DNA from: JAJPXI01 sp051867655
GTDB taxonomy: Bacteria; Bacillota; Clostridia; Oscillospirales; Oscillospiraceae
Assembly (NCBI GenBank): GCA_051867655.1
Contig: JBJDYV010000018.1
Coordinates: forward strand, 1 to 64,000
DNA: 64,000 nt
Reading direction: 5' to 3'
The translations under genes and the position numbers were made by a program. The notes below the pieces were generated by a model that saw only the letters and a program-made list of their open reading frames with translations, was not told the DNA's origin and did not search any database. Position 1 is the stretch's first letter. Each line of letters opens with the position of its first letter. Below are positions 17,142-25,159 of this stretch, piece after piece.

Positions 17142-17960
17142 ATGAGAAAAAGCAGTTTTTGGCCTTGCCTGCGGGGGGAGCTGTGGAAAGTATTTCACTC
17201 CAGAGCCTTTTATGCGGCTCTAATTGCCGGGCTTCTGATACAGCTATGCAATGTGGGCAGGAATATCTGGTATGTTCAGCTTTTGTATGATGGAGGTGCC
17301 AGGCATGTGGACGGAGATACGCGAAGCCTTTTTATTCTCTGGCTCAGTGCCGGGATGAACATGGCTTATTACCTGTTCCAGTGGCTGTTCCCTTTGCTGG
17401 CTCTGATCCCCTATGGCTGGTCATATGGAAGTGAGGCTCAATCCGGTTACCGCAATCAATTGCTGGTCCGAGTGTCAAAAGCCAGCTACTTCACAACCAA
17501 ATACATTGGATCCTTTGTCTCCGGAGCGACGGTTATCGCTCTCCCTTTGGGGCTGAATCTGCTTTTGAATGCCATGATCTGCCCCGCCGTGGTGCCCCAG
17601 GCCTACTCCATGGTAGTGCCAATCCATCCCTTAGATATGATGTATCAGCTGTTTTTCAGCCATCCCTGGCTCTATGCATTTCTCTGGCTTGGTATCTCAG
17701 CCTTGTGGGGCGGTGTGATCGCAGGACTGTCTGTGCTTCTGTCCCAGTGGATCAAAAAGGGCATCTTTGTCATAATTCTCCCTTGTGCGGTGGTATATCT
17801 GTTGTCTTATATACTGGGCGCATGGGCTCCGGCAAACAGCTTCCTGATCTCCAGCCACTATTTTCGAATACCGGCGATTGTATTTGGGGAGATGGGGGCT
17901 CTGGCAGCTTTAAGCCTAGGCGGCGGATTAGCCCTATTTTCCCGCCGGGAGGTATTGTGA
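17142..17960 (+). CDS. ABC transporter permease (lantibiotic-immunity/ABC-2-like), first subunit
   Basis: 272 residues with about six hydrophobic spans (for example YLFQWLFPLLALIPYGWSYG and GTQ-less ABC-2-type loops). The N-terminus, LRGELWKVFHSRAFYAALIAGL, resembles permeases of LanEFG/MutG-type immunity exporters. It is followed one base later by a second permease and then by the ATPase, giving a complete two-permease transporter. A substrate such as a peptide antibiotic fits the linked two-component system but is not shown by sequence. A 200-base gap upstream carries the operator. Confidence 0.75.
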   Translation: MRKSSFWPCLRGELWKVFHSRAFYAALIAGLLIQLCNVGRNIWYVQLLYDGGARHVDGDTRSLFILWLSAGMNMAYYLFQWLFPLLALIPYGWSYGSEAQSGYRNQLLVRVSKASYFTTKYIGSFVSGATVIALPLGLNLLLNAMICPAVVPQAYSMVVPIHPLDMMYQLFFSHPWLYAFLWLGISALWGGVIAGLSVLLSQWIKKGIFVIILPCAVVYLLSYILGAWAPANSFLISSHYFRIPAIVFGEMGALAALSLGGGLALFSRREVL

Positions 17961-17961
17961 C

Positions 17962-18801
17962 ATGATAGGCCACGATTTTCGCCAGGGACTGGTAAAGCGC
18001 CTGTGGTGGCTGCTGCTTCCCGCCAGTCTTTTCCTGGTGGTCATGCTGATGGGCCGGAGCACCTTTGCAGCGTTTGAGCTGGAGCCGGGGCTGGAACCTT
18101 CCCTGGGTGCCTATCTGTTTTATGTGTTTGCCGGGTGCCTTCCGGTTGACGCAGCGGGGAAGGACTTTTTCATCGCGCTGGAGTGGATGCTGGTTCAAAT
18201 CGGCTGCCTGGTGTTTACGGCGGAGTATCCCAGCCGGGATCTGGAAAGTCCCTATGGGATGCAGGTTCTTGTCCGGGGCGGGAGCCGCCGCCGGTGGTGG
18301 TACGCAAAGTGCCTTTGGAATATGGCGAGCGTCTGCCTGTATTATGGCGTCCTGTACCTGACGGCATTGCTTTACTGCCTATGTACCGGCGCGGCCTGCA
18401 CCTTCAGCTTAGAAGAAAGCGTCGTGATGAGGTTGCTTGAAATCATGAGCATGGCGCGGCCAGCCTTTTCTGGGTCAGAGATCGCTCCCATTTTGCTGGG
18501 TATGCCGACGCTTGTTATGGCGGGTGTCTGCCTGTGGCAAATGGTGATCGCAATTTTGTGGCACCCGGTATATGGATTTGCCGCTGGCATCGTCCTGCTT
18601 ATCTGGTCGTCATTCGCACAAACGCCTCTTGCAATCGGAAATTACGCCATGATGCAGCGGTGCGATCTGTTTTACCAAGAGGGGTTGTCCTTTCCCAGCG
18701 GCTGCTGGGCCGTGTTGGCTTATATCCTGATGGCAATTGTAATAGGCGGCTTAGTGATGAAACGCCGGGACATTTTGAAACCGATGAAGCTGGGAAGTTG
18801 A
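17962..18801 (+). CDS. ABC transporter permease, second subunit
   Basis: 279 residues with about six membrane spans, including LWWLLLPASLFLVVMLMG near the N-terminus and WAVLAYILMAIVIGGLVM near the C-terminus. The gene begins one base after the stop of the first permease. It shows the same overall layout as the first subunit but little direct identity, consistent with a heteromeric channel. It ends 23 bases before the ATPase start. Confidence 0.72.
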   Translation: MIGHDFRQGLVKRLWWLLLPASLFLVVMLMGRSTFAAFELEPGLEPSLGAYLFYVFAGCLPVDAAGKDFFIALEWMLVQIGCLVFTAEYPSRDLESPYGMQVLVRGGSRRRWWYAKCLWNMASVCLYYGVLYLTALLYCLCTGAACTFSLEESVVMRLLEIMSMARPAFSGSEIAPILLGMPTLVMAGVCLWQMVIAILWHPVYGFAAGIVLLIWSSFAQTPLAIGNYAMMQRCDLFYQEGLSFPSGCWAVLAYILMAIVIGGLVMKRRDILKPMKLGS

Positions 18802-18824
18802 TCCAGCTGGAAACGGAGCTTTTT

Positions 18825-19469
18825 ATGGAAATACAGCTAAACAATGTGACGAAAAGGCTGCATAAGGCCCAGGTGATAGACGGCATCACAGCTCATTTCA
18901 CCAGCGGCCATGTGTACGGCCTGCAGGGCTATAACGGCTGCGGCAAAACTATGCTTATGCGCCTGATTGCGGGACTGCTTCATCCCACCACGGGGACCGT
19001 ACTAGTGGATGGGAAAGAGTTGGGAAAGGATATGGATTTTCCGGACAGCATGGGGCTGATTATCGAAAACCCTGTATTCCCAGACGATTACACCGGCCTT
19101 GCCAACCTGCGGCTGATTGCCGGTTTAAAAGGCAGGGCCACGGAGGAAGATATCCGTCAGGCCCTCATCCGTTCCGGCCTGAATCCGGACGACAAGCGGA
19201 GGTTTCGGAAATACTCCCTTGGTATGAAGCAGCGTCTGGGCATCGCAGCGGCTATCATGGAAACGCCCGCGCTGATTTTATTGGACGAGCCGACCAACGC
19301 TCTGGATGTGGGAGGGCTGGAAATGCTGAAGACCGTGATCCGACAGGAACGAGAGCGGGGTGCACTGATCATCACAGCCAGTCATGACATGGTTTTTCTG
19401 GAAGCGGTGGCGGATCAGGTGTTTCAGATGGAGTTTGGGCGATTTGTGACACAGGGAGGAACAGCATGA
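18825..19469 (+). CDS. ABC transporter ATP-binding protein
   Basis: 214 residues with all ATPase motifs: Walker A LQGYNGCGKTMLMRL, Q-loop region GLIIENPVFPDDY, signature YSLGMKQRLG, Walker B ALILLDEPTNALD and the H-loop ITASHDMVFL. It powers the two permeases upstream. I chose the ATG at 18,825, with GGAG six bases upstream, instead of the much longer open frame from 18,534, which overlaps the second permease. It overlaps the next gene by four bases. Confidence 0.9.
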   Translation: MEIQLNNVTKRLHKAQVIDGITAHFTSGHVYGLQGYNGCGKTMLMRLIAGLLHPTTGTVLVDGKELGKDMDFPDSMGLIIENPVFPDDYTGLANLRLIAGLKGRATEEDIRQALIRSGLNPDDKRRFRKYSLGMKQRLGIAAAIMETPALILLDEPTNALDVGGLEMLKTVIRQERERGALIITASHDMVFLEAVADQVFQMEFGRFVTQGGTA

Positions 19470-20101
19470 AGAAAAGAACCAAGCGCGCCATAGCTGCCGC
19501 CGTAATGATCGTGCTGGCCGCCGCTTGGATCTGGCGGTATATGTCCCTGAACCAATTGTTTGAGGAAAACTATTTGCCTTTCTACGTGGAATATGCCATG
19601 GGCGAGGAGGTTTTCTACGGAGAAAACCGCATGGTTTACAGCTACACCTCTGATGGTTATACCATCACCGTCAAGAATCGGGAGCTTTTATCCTTTGATG
19701 TATATGCCGCCAAATGTGGGTTTGAGCCGTCTGCCTTTGAGGAGCGCTTTGGAACAGGGACAACACCGGATGCCATTGTGGAAGTGACTGTCATCATCAG
19801 AAACGCGGACGACTACAGCGGGGAAAGCTACGTCTCTTTGCAAGAATTTGTAATCCATGGTGAAACCTGGCGTTTCGGATTAAATGGGGCCTTGTTTTTG
19901 AATTCCAATCCAGGCTGGGATTCGGCCGTGCGGAATATACAACTGGAACCAGGCAAAGCCATTACCGTAGTGCTCCCCTTTTGTATCACGGCCAGTGCAA
20001 TGCCAGAGGAACAGTGGAGCCAGTTGGATGCCACCGACATGCGGCTTTTGGTTACAAACTACCCGGAAAATATTGAAATTCGTTTAAATGGCAAGATTTA
20101 A
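19466..20101 (+). CDS. Membrane-anchored exported protein linked to the ABC operon
   Basis: 211 residues with an N-terminal span (AIAAAVMIVLAAAWIWRYM) and an extracytoplasmic domain rich in beta-type segments such as YTITVKNRELLSFDVYA and DAIVEVTVIIRNADD. No named family is recognised; the fold may be immunoglobulin-like. It overlaps the ATPase gene (ATGA), so it belongs to the operon and may be a binding or accessory protein of the exporter. Confidence 0.68.
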   Translation: MKKRTKRAIAAAVMIVLAAAWIWRYMSLNQLFEENYLPFYVEYAMGEEVFYGENRMVYSYTSDGYTITVKNRELLSFDVYAAKCGFEPSAFEERFGTGTTPDAIVEVTVIIRNADDYSGESYVSLQEFVIHGETWRFGLNGALFLNSNPGWDSAVRNIQLEPGKAITVVLPFCITASAMPEEQWSQLDATDMRLLVTNYPENIEIRLNGKI

Positions 20102-20147
20102 TCATATATGTTGTCCTGCTAATACGGGACGGAAAAGGAGATTCCAA

Positions 20148-20927
20148 ATGAAACATAGTATTACTTTCACTTTAATGCTAATATTGGCTCTGGTCTTGTT
20201 AGCGGGCTGTTCACCTGCAGAAGATGATATTCCAGATCAAGCTGTAGAAGTCTCAGAATTTAACTATACTGACGAGTACAGTGATCTGCTTCAAGAAGTA
20301 TCAGATAGCACCTTTTCTCTGACTCCGAACGCAGGAGCTGGCACCCTTACGTACACTGTGGAAAATTCATATCTCGTGGACAATATGTTTGACGCAGGCA
20401 TTTCCATGGATGAGCTGAATGTAGATGCGTGGGTTTCGATCGGTAAGGGCAGTGATAAGAAAGAGTATGGCTATCCAGATTATGGATTTGTGGACTCAAA
20501 TACAGGACAACTGATAGACGGGGCTTATCTTATAGCGGTAGAACTTACTGTGACTAATGTAGATGCTTTCACAGAGCGTTACACGGATAGGAATACTCTC
20601 CCGTTGGGGGCGACGCCTGATCCCAACAGCGATGAAAAGGCGTATGTCTTTGATGCGAACTATCTGTATCTGTATGACAGCTCACGCGCACGAGATAATG
20701 GTGAGCGAACTTATGGTGATTTTGCTTGGTTTACTGGCTATGGCCAGCGCGAGGAGTCTGTCTTCGAATTTTATCTCCCCCCTGGAGAAGCAACTACGAT
20801 GACAATTTATTATCTCATCGGGGAATACGATGGGGACACACTGTCCAGTTTGGGGCTGACCCACGAATATCCATTTGGACATACCCCTGAAACGATCTAT
20901 CCTTTGATATTGGATGATGCGAAATAA
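20148..20927 (+). CDS. Lipoprotein of the ABC cargo operon
   Basis: 259 residues with a lipoprotein signal (ITFTLMLILALVLLAGCSPAED; lipobox LAGC). The mature part contains TYTVENSYLVDNMFDAGI and EERTVTNV-like beta segments and resembles the DUF4352/DUF5067 type of extracellular domain, but not closely enough to name. It is more AT-rich than the transporter genes. AAAGGAGATTCCAA precedes the ATG. It is probably the last gene of the operon. Confidence 0.68.
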   Translation: MKHSITFTLMLILALVLLAGCSPAEDDIPDQAVEVSEFNYTDEYSDLLQEVSDSTFSLTPNAGAGTLTYTVENSYLVDNMFDAGISMDELNVDAWVSIGKGSDKKEYGYPDYGFVDSNTGQLIDGAYLIAVELTVTNVDAFTERYTDRNTLPLGATPDPNSDEKAYVFDANYLYLYDSSRARDNGERTYGDFAWFTGYGQREESVFEFYLPPGEATTMTIYYLIGEYDGDTLSSLGLTHEYPFGHTPETIYPLILDDAK

Positions 20928-21085
20928 CATTAAAAACTGAAATGCTGATAAGAAATGAAAAACCACAAATAGAGTAGATTAATTTGCGAAACATTTATGG
21001 TGTATTAGATCTGCTTGTTATAACTCTTTGAAAGGCAAAAGCCAGACGTGCAACGCGGAGCTACGCCATCAATGGAGGCATAAAG

Positions 21086-21271
21086 GTGAACGACAATCGA
21101 AAAAGCTCTCTATGGATTCATTGCCCGATTTGCGGAGGGAAAACACGGACGAAAGTCTATGAAGATACTGTCCTTGTAAAGTTTCCGCTCTATTGCCCTA
21201 AGTGCAAGAAGGAAATTCGGGTGGATGTCGTACAACTGAAAATGGTGCTGAGCAACGAGCCAGACGCATAA
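21086..21271 (+). CDS. Cysteine-rich KTR domain protein
   Basis: 61 residues with WIHCPICGGKTRTKVYEDT and LYCPKCKKEIRVDV: two CxxC pairs forming a zinc ribbon, with the KTR motif between them. These proteins are standard in the maintenance region of Tn916/CTn-like elements. The GTG start follows GGAGGCATAAAG. Role unknown. A strong terminator follows directly. Confidence 0.85.
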   Translation: MNDNRKSSLWIHCPICGGKTRTKVYEDTVLVKFPLYCPKCKKEIRVDVVQLKMVLSNEPDA

Positions 21272-21277
21272 AGCGCA

Positions 21278-21320
21278 GAGCCTGCTTCCCATTATCAAAT
21301 GGTGAAGCAGGCTCTTTTTT
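21278..21320 (+). terminator. Rho-independent terminator after the KTR gene
   Basis: Inverted repeat GAGCCTGCTTC (21,278-21,288) and GAAGCAGGCTC (21,304-21,314), followed by six T residues on the + strand. Confidence 0.88.
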
Positions 21321-21669
21321 ATTCAATAGATATTGCGTCTTGATCGCGCAGAGCGGTAAGTACAGCTTGGAAAACCGGAATAATAGCGGCTGCTTCTTCC
21401 TCGCTGCACTCCTCAATCAACAATCGAAGCTGACGAAGTGCAGGCGATTCCCTCTGCATTTCCGGGTTAAAGATTTCCCTGGCATCCATCTTTAGCGCGC
21501 GTACCAATGGAAACAGAACCTCCATTTTGGGATTTCCTTTATAGTTTTCGATATTCAAAACAGTGCGGACATCAATATCGGCAGCATCGGCTATCTCGTT
21601 TTGAGTAAGACCTAATTTCCCACGGGCGCGCTTTACAGCATCACCTAATGGGCGAGAATATTCAGGCAT
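21319..21669 (-). CDS. XRE-family HTH transcriptional regulator
   Basis: 116 residues. The N-terminal helix-turn-helix reads LGLTQNEIADAADIDVRTVLNIEN, followed by a helical C-terminal domain. It is divergent from the sigma-like and recombinase genes, and is probably the repressor that keeps the ICE quiescent. A CACCTCT stretch upstream on the + strand (GAGGTG on the coding strand) provides a ribosome site. It shares its end with the + strand terminator. Confidence 0.85.
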   Translation of the reverse strand: MPEYSRPLGDAVKRARGKLGLTQNEIADAADIDVRTVLNIENYKGNPKMEVLFPLVRALKMDAREIFNPEMQRESPALRQLRLLIEECSEEEAAAIIPVFQAVLTALRDQDAISIE

Positions 21670-21779
21670 TATAATTCACCTCTAATATATTCTACAATGC
21701 ACCTCTTTTCGATTGAATTCGCCGCATTTCACCTCTTGCGTGTATTTTGATACATATGCATGGTGAAGGGGGCTTCGGC

Positions 21780-21860
21780 ATGACAGAACTCAAGAAGAAT
21801 ATCAAAAAACATTCGGAAATGAATTTCAATGCTCACCTCGGGCACACCATGCCAATGTAG
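21780..21860 (+). CDS. Possible 26-residue peptide in the regulator intergenic region
   Basis: A short open frame with AAGGGGG seven bases upstream, beginning MTELKKNIKKHS and ending HTMPM, in the 390-base gap between the XRE gene and the sigma-like gene. It is basic at the N-terminus. I cannot tell whether it is translated. Confidence 0.25.
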   Translation: MTELKKNIKKHSEMNFNAHLGHTMPM

Positions 21861-21948
21861 CTGTATCACAGTTCACTTTTTGCCTAGTCTACATCACTGC
21901 GCTTGACTGCATCTTGTGGTCTGGCGTTTTTGTTTTATCCTGCGTTTA

Positions 21949-21971
21949 CTTTGGGACAACTTGTCCCAAAG
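21949..21971. repeat. 23-bp ICE palindrome, copy 8
   Basis: Left arm ACTTTGGGACA and right arm TGTCCCAAAGT with centre ACT, so the palindrome extends one base further each side. It lies about 85 bases upstream of the sigma-like gene. Confidence 0.92.
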
Positions 21972-22056
21972 TAGGCAAGGGCGGCCCCGGCTGCCGATCC
22001 CCTCCGCTCCCGTTCAGATTGCCCACCCATCAAAAATCTGAACGGAGGAAATACAA

Positions 22057-22479
22057 ATGACAACGATCAATTTGCGGGACTTTTACCCGTGGTACATAAA
22101 CGACGAATACATTGAAGTTTCTGACGAAGTGGCCGCCGAGCTTCGTGCAAACAGGCTCTATGAAGCCGCCCACCAGCGCCGGGTCACACGCAACCGGGCG
22201 CAGTATTCCCTGGATTGCGATGATGGGATCGAGTACTCGGCCTGCCTGTCCGATCCAACGCCGCAGGCGCTGCTGGAACGCATGGAACGGTTTTGTGTCC
22301 TCTGGAACGCGCTCAACACTCTGCCCGAAATCCAAGGCCGCCGTGTAGAGGCCCACATCATTCTTGGTAAGAGCTACCGGGAAATGGCTCTGGAGGAAAA
22401 CGTGGATAAAAGTGCTGTCCGCAAATCTGTCCAGGCAGGTCTGCAGAGCATGAAAAAATATTTGCGAAAATTTTTATGA
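22057..22479 (+). CDS. Sigma-70 region 4-like ICE regulator
   Basis: 140 residues. The C-terminal part, VEAHIILGKSYREMALEENVDKSAVRKSVQ, is a helix-turn-helix like region 4 of sigma factors. The N-terminus, INLRDFYPWYINDEYIEVSD, is the signature of the sigma-like proteins found upstream of the recombination module in Tn916/CTn elements. It probably activates excision or transfer genes. GGAGG precedes the ATG. Confidence 0.83.
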   Translation: MTTINLRDFYPWYINDEYIEVSDEVAAELRANRLYEAAHQRRVTRNRAQYSLDCDDGIEYSACLSDPTPQALLERMERFCVLWNALNTLPEIQGRRVEAHIILGKSYREMALEENVDKSAVRKSVQAGLQSMKKYLRKFL

Positions 22480-22925
22480 TTAGGGTCTCCATTTGGCTGA
22501 TTTTTGTCCTTGGTATATGAGAGGAGTTGATCCTCTATACAACTGAATAGCGGCGGCTCCGAGCAAGTGCGGGGAGCCGGGCGGCGGGTGCGCCGAGACT
22601 TCTCCCACACGGGAGAACGAGCGATCAACACCAGCGCCGCAAGTGGGAACTTGCCACCCCACGGCCACGATCCGCGAGTGGACAGGCTGGCCGCCTGTCC
22701 CTCCGGGCTGCCGCACCTCAGCAGGAGCGTCGTGCCGAGTATCGCTGTCTTACAACGGGCCAAGGAAATGAGCGCGGCGCTCCTGCTCTTGCTTTGAGAC
22801 ATTTTGTCCCAAAGTGGAGATAGGCAAAAGGACGACACCCGGCAAGGGTGCCGTCCTTTTGCGTTTCCCCACAGGACAATGGGGAGATGGATGGACACGT
22901 CAACCACTTGCGGAGGAGGCATCTT
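22480..22925 (+). other. 446-base region without a convincing gene, several stem-loops
   Basis: No supported ORF. Visible structures are a stem around 22,514-22,541 (GAGAGGA paired with TCCTC), GGACAGGC/GCCTGTCC at 22,680-22,700, palindrome copy 9, and a strong hairpin at 22,824-22,862 (GCAAAAGGACG paired with CGTCCTTTTGC). It could hold the ICE origin of transfer or a structured RNA, but nothing decides this. Confidence 0.5.
22792..22814. repeat. 23-bp ICE palindrome, copy 9
   Basis: Left arm CTTTGAGACA (one mismatch), centre TTT, right arm TGTCCCAAAG, in the non-coding region before the TnpW-like gene. Confidence 0.88.
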
Positions 22926-23147
22926 ATGCAAAACGCGGGAAACAGCGCCATTCTTGCCATTGACGGCTATGAAATATCCGCTACCTTTGCGGAGCACAAA
23001 AATACGGAGGCCATCGGCCATGTGAAGCAGATTCTTCTGTCGTCCTTTGCCAGCAACGCCCCCAAGAAAAGATACCCCGGCGACATCCTTGTGAGGCCCC
23101 CGGAGCAGAGTTATAATAATAATGGTGGTAAACACCATGTACCTTGA
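22926..23147 (+). CDS. TnpW-like small transposon protein
   Basis: 73 residues, NSAILAIDGYEISATFAEHK followed by a helix (EAIGHVKQILLSSF). The strand-strand-helix pattern with a conserved 'F.E...TEA...K.IL' spacing matches TnpW-family proteins encoded just before ICE recombinases. It could be a recombination accessory or directionality factor, but the sequence does not show it. GGAGGAGGC precedes the ATG. The recombinase starts 75 bases later. Confidence 0.6.
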   Translation: MQNAGNSAILAIDGYEISATFAEHKNTEAIGHVKQILLSSFASNAPKKRYPGDILVRPPEQSYNNNGGKHHVP

Positions 23148-23222
23148 CAAGTTCATATCTCGCGTATTGAAGCGCACTTTCATGTAGCCCTTATGACAAT
23201 ATGAAAGGACGGATTCAATACT

Positions 23223-24827
23223 ATGGAAAACAGAGTTTATTGTTTATACAGAGTGTCCACCGACAAGCAAGTGGACTACAACGACAAAAATCAGGCCGAC
23301 ATTCCCATGCAGCGCAAAATGTGTCACCGCTTTGCGGAGCAGCAGGGCTGGACAATCATCCACGAGGAACAGGAGGACGGCGTTTCCGGCCACAAGGTAC
23401 GGGCAGAAAACCGGGATAAGCTGCAAATCATCAAGGAACACGCCAAGCAGGGCAAATTTGATATACTGCTGGTGTTCATGTTTGACCGGATCGGGCGCAT
23501 CGCGGACGAAACGCCTTTTGTGGTGGAATGGTTTGTTAAAAACGGCATCCGGGTCTGGAGCACCCAGGAGGGTGAACAGCGGTTTGACAATCACACGGAC
23601 AAGCTCACCAACTACATACGTTTTTGGCAAGCTGACGGTGAAAGCGAAAAGACCTCGATCCGTACAAAAACCGCTCTCGGCCAGCTCGTCGAGGATGGCG
23701 GCTTCAAGGGCGGGTTGGCTCCCTATGGCTATGACCTCGTAAAGAGCGGGCGGCTGAACAAGCGCAAGCATGAGCTTTATGAGCTGGCCGTCAATGAAAC
23801 CGAGGCCGCCGTGGTGCGGATCATGTTTGACAAATATGTGCATGAGGGCTTCGGGGCCCAGCGGCTTGCCACCTACTTAAACAACCTGGGCTATCGGGCC
23901 CGGACGGGTAAAATGTGGCACCATGCCAGCATTCGGGGTATCATTTGCAACCTGACCTATACGGGCGTTCTTCGCAGCGGTGAAAGCCGTTCCCAGGTGC
24001 TCCCCCACTTGCAAATTATTGAGCCTGAACTATTCGAGGCGGCGCAGTCCATTCGCACCGCAAGGGCCAATTCTGCTGAACAGGAGCGCCGTGTTCCTCT
24101 GAACACCCGAGGCCAGTCCCTGCTGGCCGGCAACGTCTTTTGCGGCCACTGTGGGGCGCGACTGACGCTCACCACCAACGGCAAGGCTTATCCCTGTAAA
24201 GACGATCCCAACCGCATTGTAAAGCGGGTACGGTATATCTGCTACGGCAAAACCCGAAAGCAGACCGAGTGCGACGGTCAGACGGGCTACACGGCACATA
24301 TTCTGGATGGTGTCGTTGACAAGCTGGTACGCCAGATCTTTGAACGTATGAAGGCCGTACCCAAAAGCGAGATTGTCAATATCCGCTACAAGGAAAAGAT
24401 GGAGGAGCGGAAAGTCCTGCTCCAAACCGTCCGGGCTGATTACACAAAGGCTGCTGCCGAGCTGGACACATTAAAGGCCGAGGTCATCAAGGCCCTGCGC
24501 GGGGAAAGCGCCTTTTCCAAAGAACTGCTGGGAACGATGGTTGTCGAGGCTGAGACAAAGTGTACCGAACTTCAAAAGAAGTTCGACGAGGCCCAAGCCG
24601 CCTATGACGAGGGACAGGCTGTCATGGCATCCCTCAACGCCCAATACGACGATATTATTTCCTGGGCCGATATGTACGACACCGCCAGCTTCGAGGCAAA
24701 GAAGATGATCGTCAACTGCCTGATCAAGCGGGTGGAGGTCTATCGGGACTATAAACTGCACATTGACTTCAACATTGATTTGGAGCAGTTCAGTTTGGGC
24801 ATGGATATAGTCACGGTTGCCGCATAA
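23223..24827 (+). CDS. ICE large serine recombinase
   Basis: 534 residues. The N-terminal resolvase domain has the catalytic Ser in YCLYRVSTDKQVDYND (Ser12) and the active-site Arg segment FMFDRIGRIADET. The recombinase domain includes GGFKGGLAPYGYDL and RTGKMWHHASIRGIICN. A zinc-ribbon domain (FCGHCGARLTL, then YICYGKTRKQTECDG) and a coiled-coil (about 395-475) complete the large serine recombinase architecture. It should integrate and excise the ICE. It is clearly different in sequence from the second recombinase 600 bases away, so the two elements are independent. Confidence 0.95.
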   Translation: MENRVYCLYRVSTDKQVDYNDKNQADIPMQRKMCHRFAEQQGWTIIHEEQEDGVSGHKVRAENRDKLQIIKEHAKQGKFDILLVFMFDRIGRIADETPFVVEWFVKNGIRVWSTQEGEQRFDNHTDKLTNYIRFWQADGESEKTSIRTKTALGQLVEDGGFKGGLAPYGYDLVKSGRLNKRKHELYELAVNETEAAVVRIMFDKYVHEGFGAQRLATYLNNLGYRARTGKMWHHASIRGIICNLTYTGVLRSGESRSQVLPHLQIIEPELFEAAQSIRTARANSAEQERRVPLNTRGQSLLAGNVFCGHCGARLTLTTNGKAYPCKDDPNRIVKRVRYICYGKTRKQTECDGQTGYTAHILDGVVDKLVRQIFERMKAVPKSEIVNIRYKEKMEERKVLLQTVRADYTKAAAELDTLKAEVIKALRGESAFSKELLGTMVVEAETKCTELQKKFDEAQAAYDEGQAVMASLNAQYDDIISWADMYDTASFEAKKMIVNCLIKRVEVYRDYKLHIDFNIDLEQFSLGMDIVTVAA

Positions 24828-24834
24828 ACAAGCA

Positions 24835-24864
24835 AAAACCTCATTCCCGAAGAAATGAGGTTTT
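24835..24864. terminator. Terminator between the ICE recombinase and tRNA-Ala
   Basis: AAAACCTCATT (24,835-24,845) and AATGAGGTTTT (24,854-24,864) form a hairpin flanked by A and T runs. It can end the recombinase transcript on + and the tRNA transcript on -. Confidence 0.8.
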
Positions 24865-24883
24865 CGTTTCACTCTCTTAGTGA

Positions 24884-24959
<76 letters not shown>

Positions 24960-25020
24960 AGATAGAAGAGAGTGATTATTAAGTTTTGGAACAAGGGGGT
25001 GTGTAACCGCTTCAACCGGG

Positions 25021-25042
25021 CTCCCAGCTGAGCTATACCCCC
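25021..25042 (-). repeat. Duplicated 5' fragment of tRNA-Ala
   Basis: The first 22 nucleotides of tRNA-Ala (GGGGGTATAGCTCAG through TGGGAG) recur exactly 83 bases upstream of the intact gene, between it and the promoter. The sequence after position 22 is unrelated to tRNA. It is either the stump of a deleted tandem tRNA gene or an attachment-site remnant. Confidence 0.8.
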
Positions 25043-25074
25043 AAATATTCAGTTCCTCGTGCAGAACGAGTGTT

Positions 25075-25103
25075 ATTTTAGCAGACAATTCACGCTTTGT
25101 CAA
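25075..25103 (-). promoter_or_regulatory. Strong sigma-A promoter for tRNA-Ala
   Basis: TTGACA (25,103-25,098), a 17-base spacer and TAAAAT (25,080-25,075) on the - strand, reading toward the tRNA fragment and tRNA-Ala. Confidence 0.85.
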
Positions 25104-25110
25104 CATTTAT

Positions 25111-25152
25111 TTTTAAAAAATTGGCTCCCGAAGCGATTTTGCTTCGGGAGCC
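25111..25152 (-). terminator. Rho-independent terminator of spoIVA
   Basis: GGCTCCCGAAGC and GCTTCGGGAGCC (25,123-25,134 and 25,141-25,152) form a 12-bp stem followed on the - strand by AATTTTTTAAAAAT, eight bases beyond the spoIVA stop. Confidence 0.9.
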
Positions 25153-25159
25153 GATCTCC

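Larger units (their letters stand above)
1..24870 (+). mobile_element. Integrative conjugative element, right-hand part
   Basis: A block of conjugation genes (VirD4/TraG, VirB6-like, PrgI, VirB4, NlpC/P60, DUF4315, DUF4366), mobilisation genes (MobC, relaxase) and a recombination module (sigma-like protein, TnpW-like protein, serine recombinase) identifies a Gram-positive ICE of the C. difficile CTn type. The left end is outside the window. The right end is not fixed: it should lie shortly after the recombinase stop at 24,827 and before or at the tRNA-Ala region. Cargo (caspase-like gene, two-component/ABC operon) interrupts the conserved order. Nine copies of a 23-bp palindrome are spread from 942 to 22,814 and mark the extent of the element. 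Confidence 0.88.

Noticed and set aside
22567..22797. A 76-codon + strand frame in the ICE non-coding region
   Set aside because: It runs through several stem-loops, has no ribosome site and shows no domain.
25021..25042. A second tRNA-Ala gene
   Set aside because: Only the first 22 nucleotides match; no anticodon arm, T arm or acceptor 3' strand follows.
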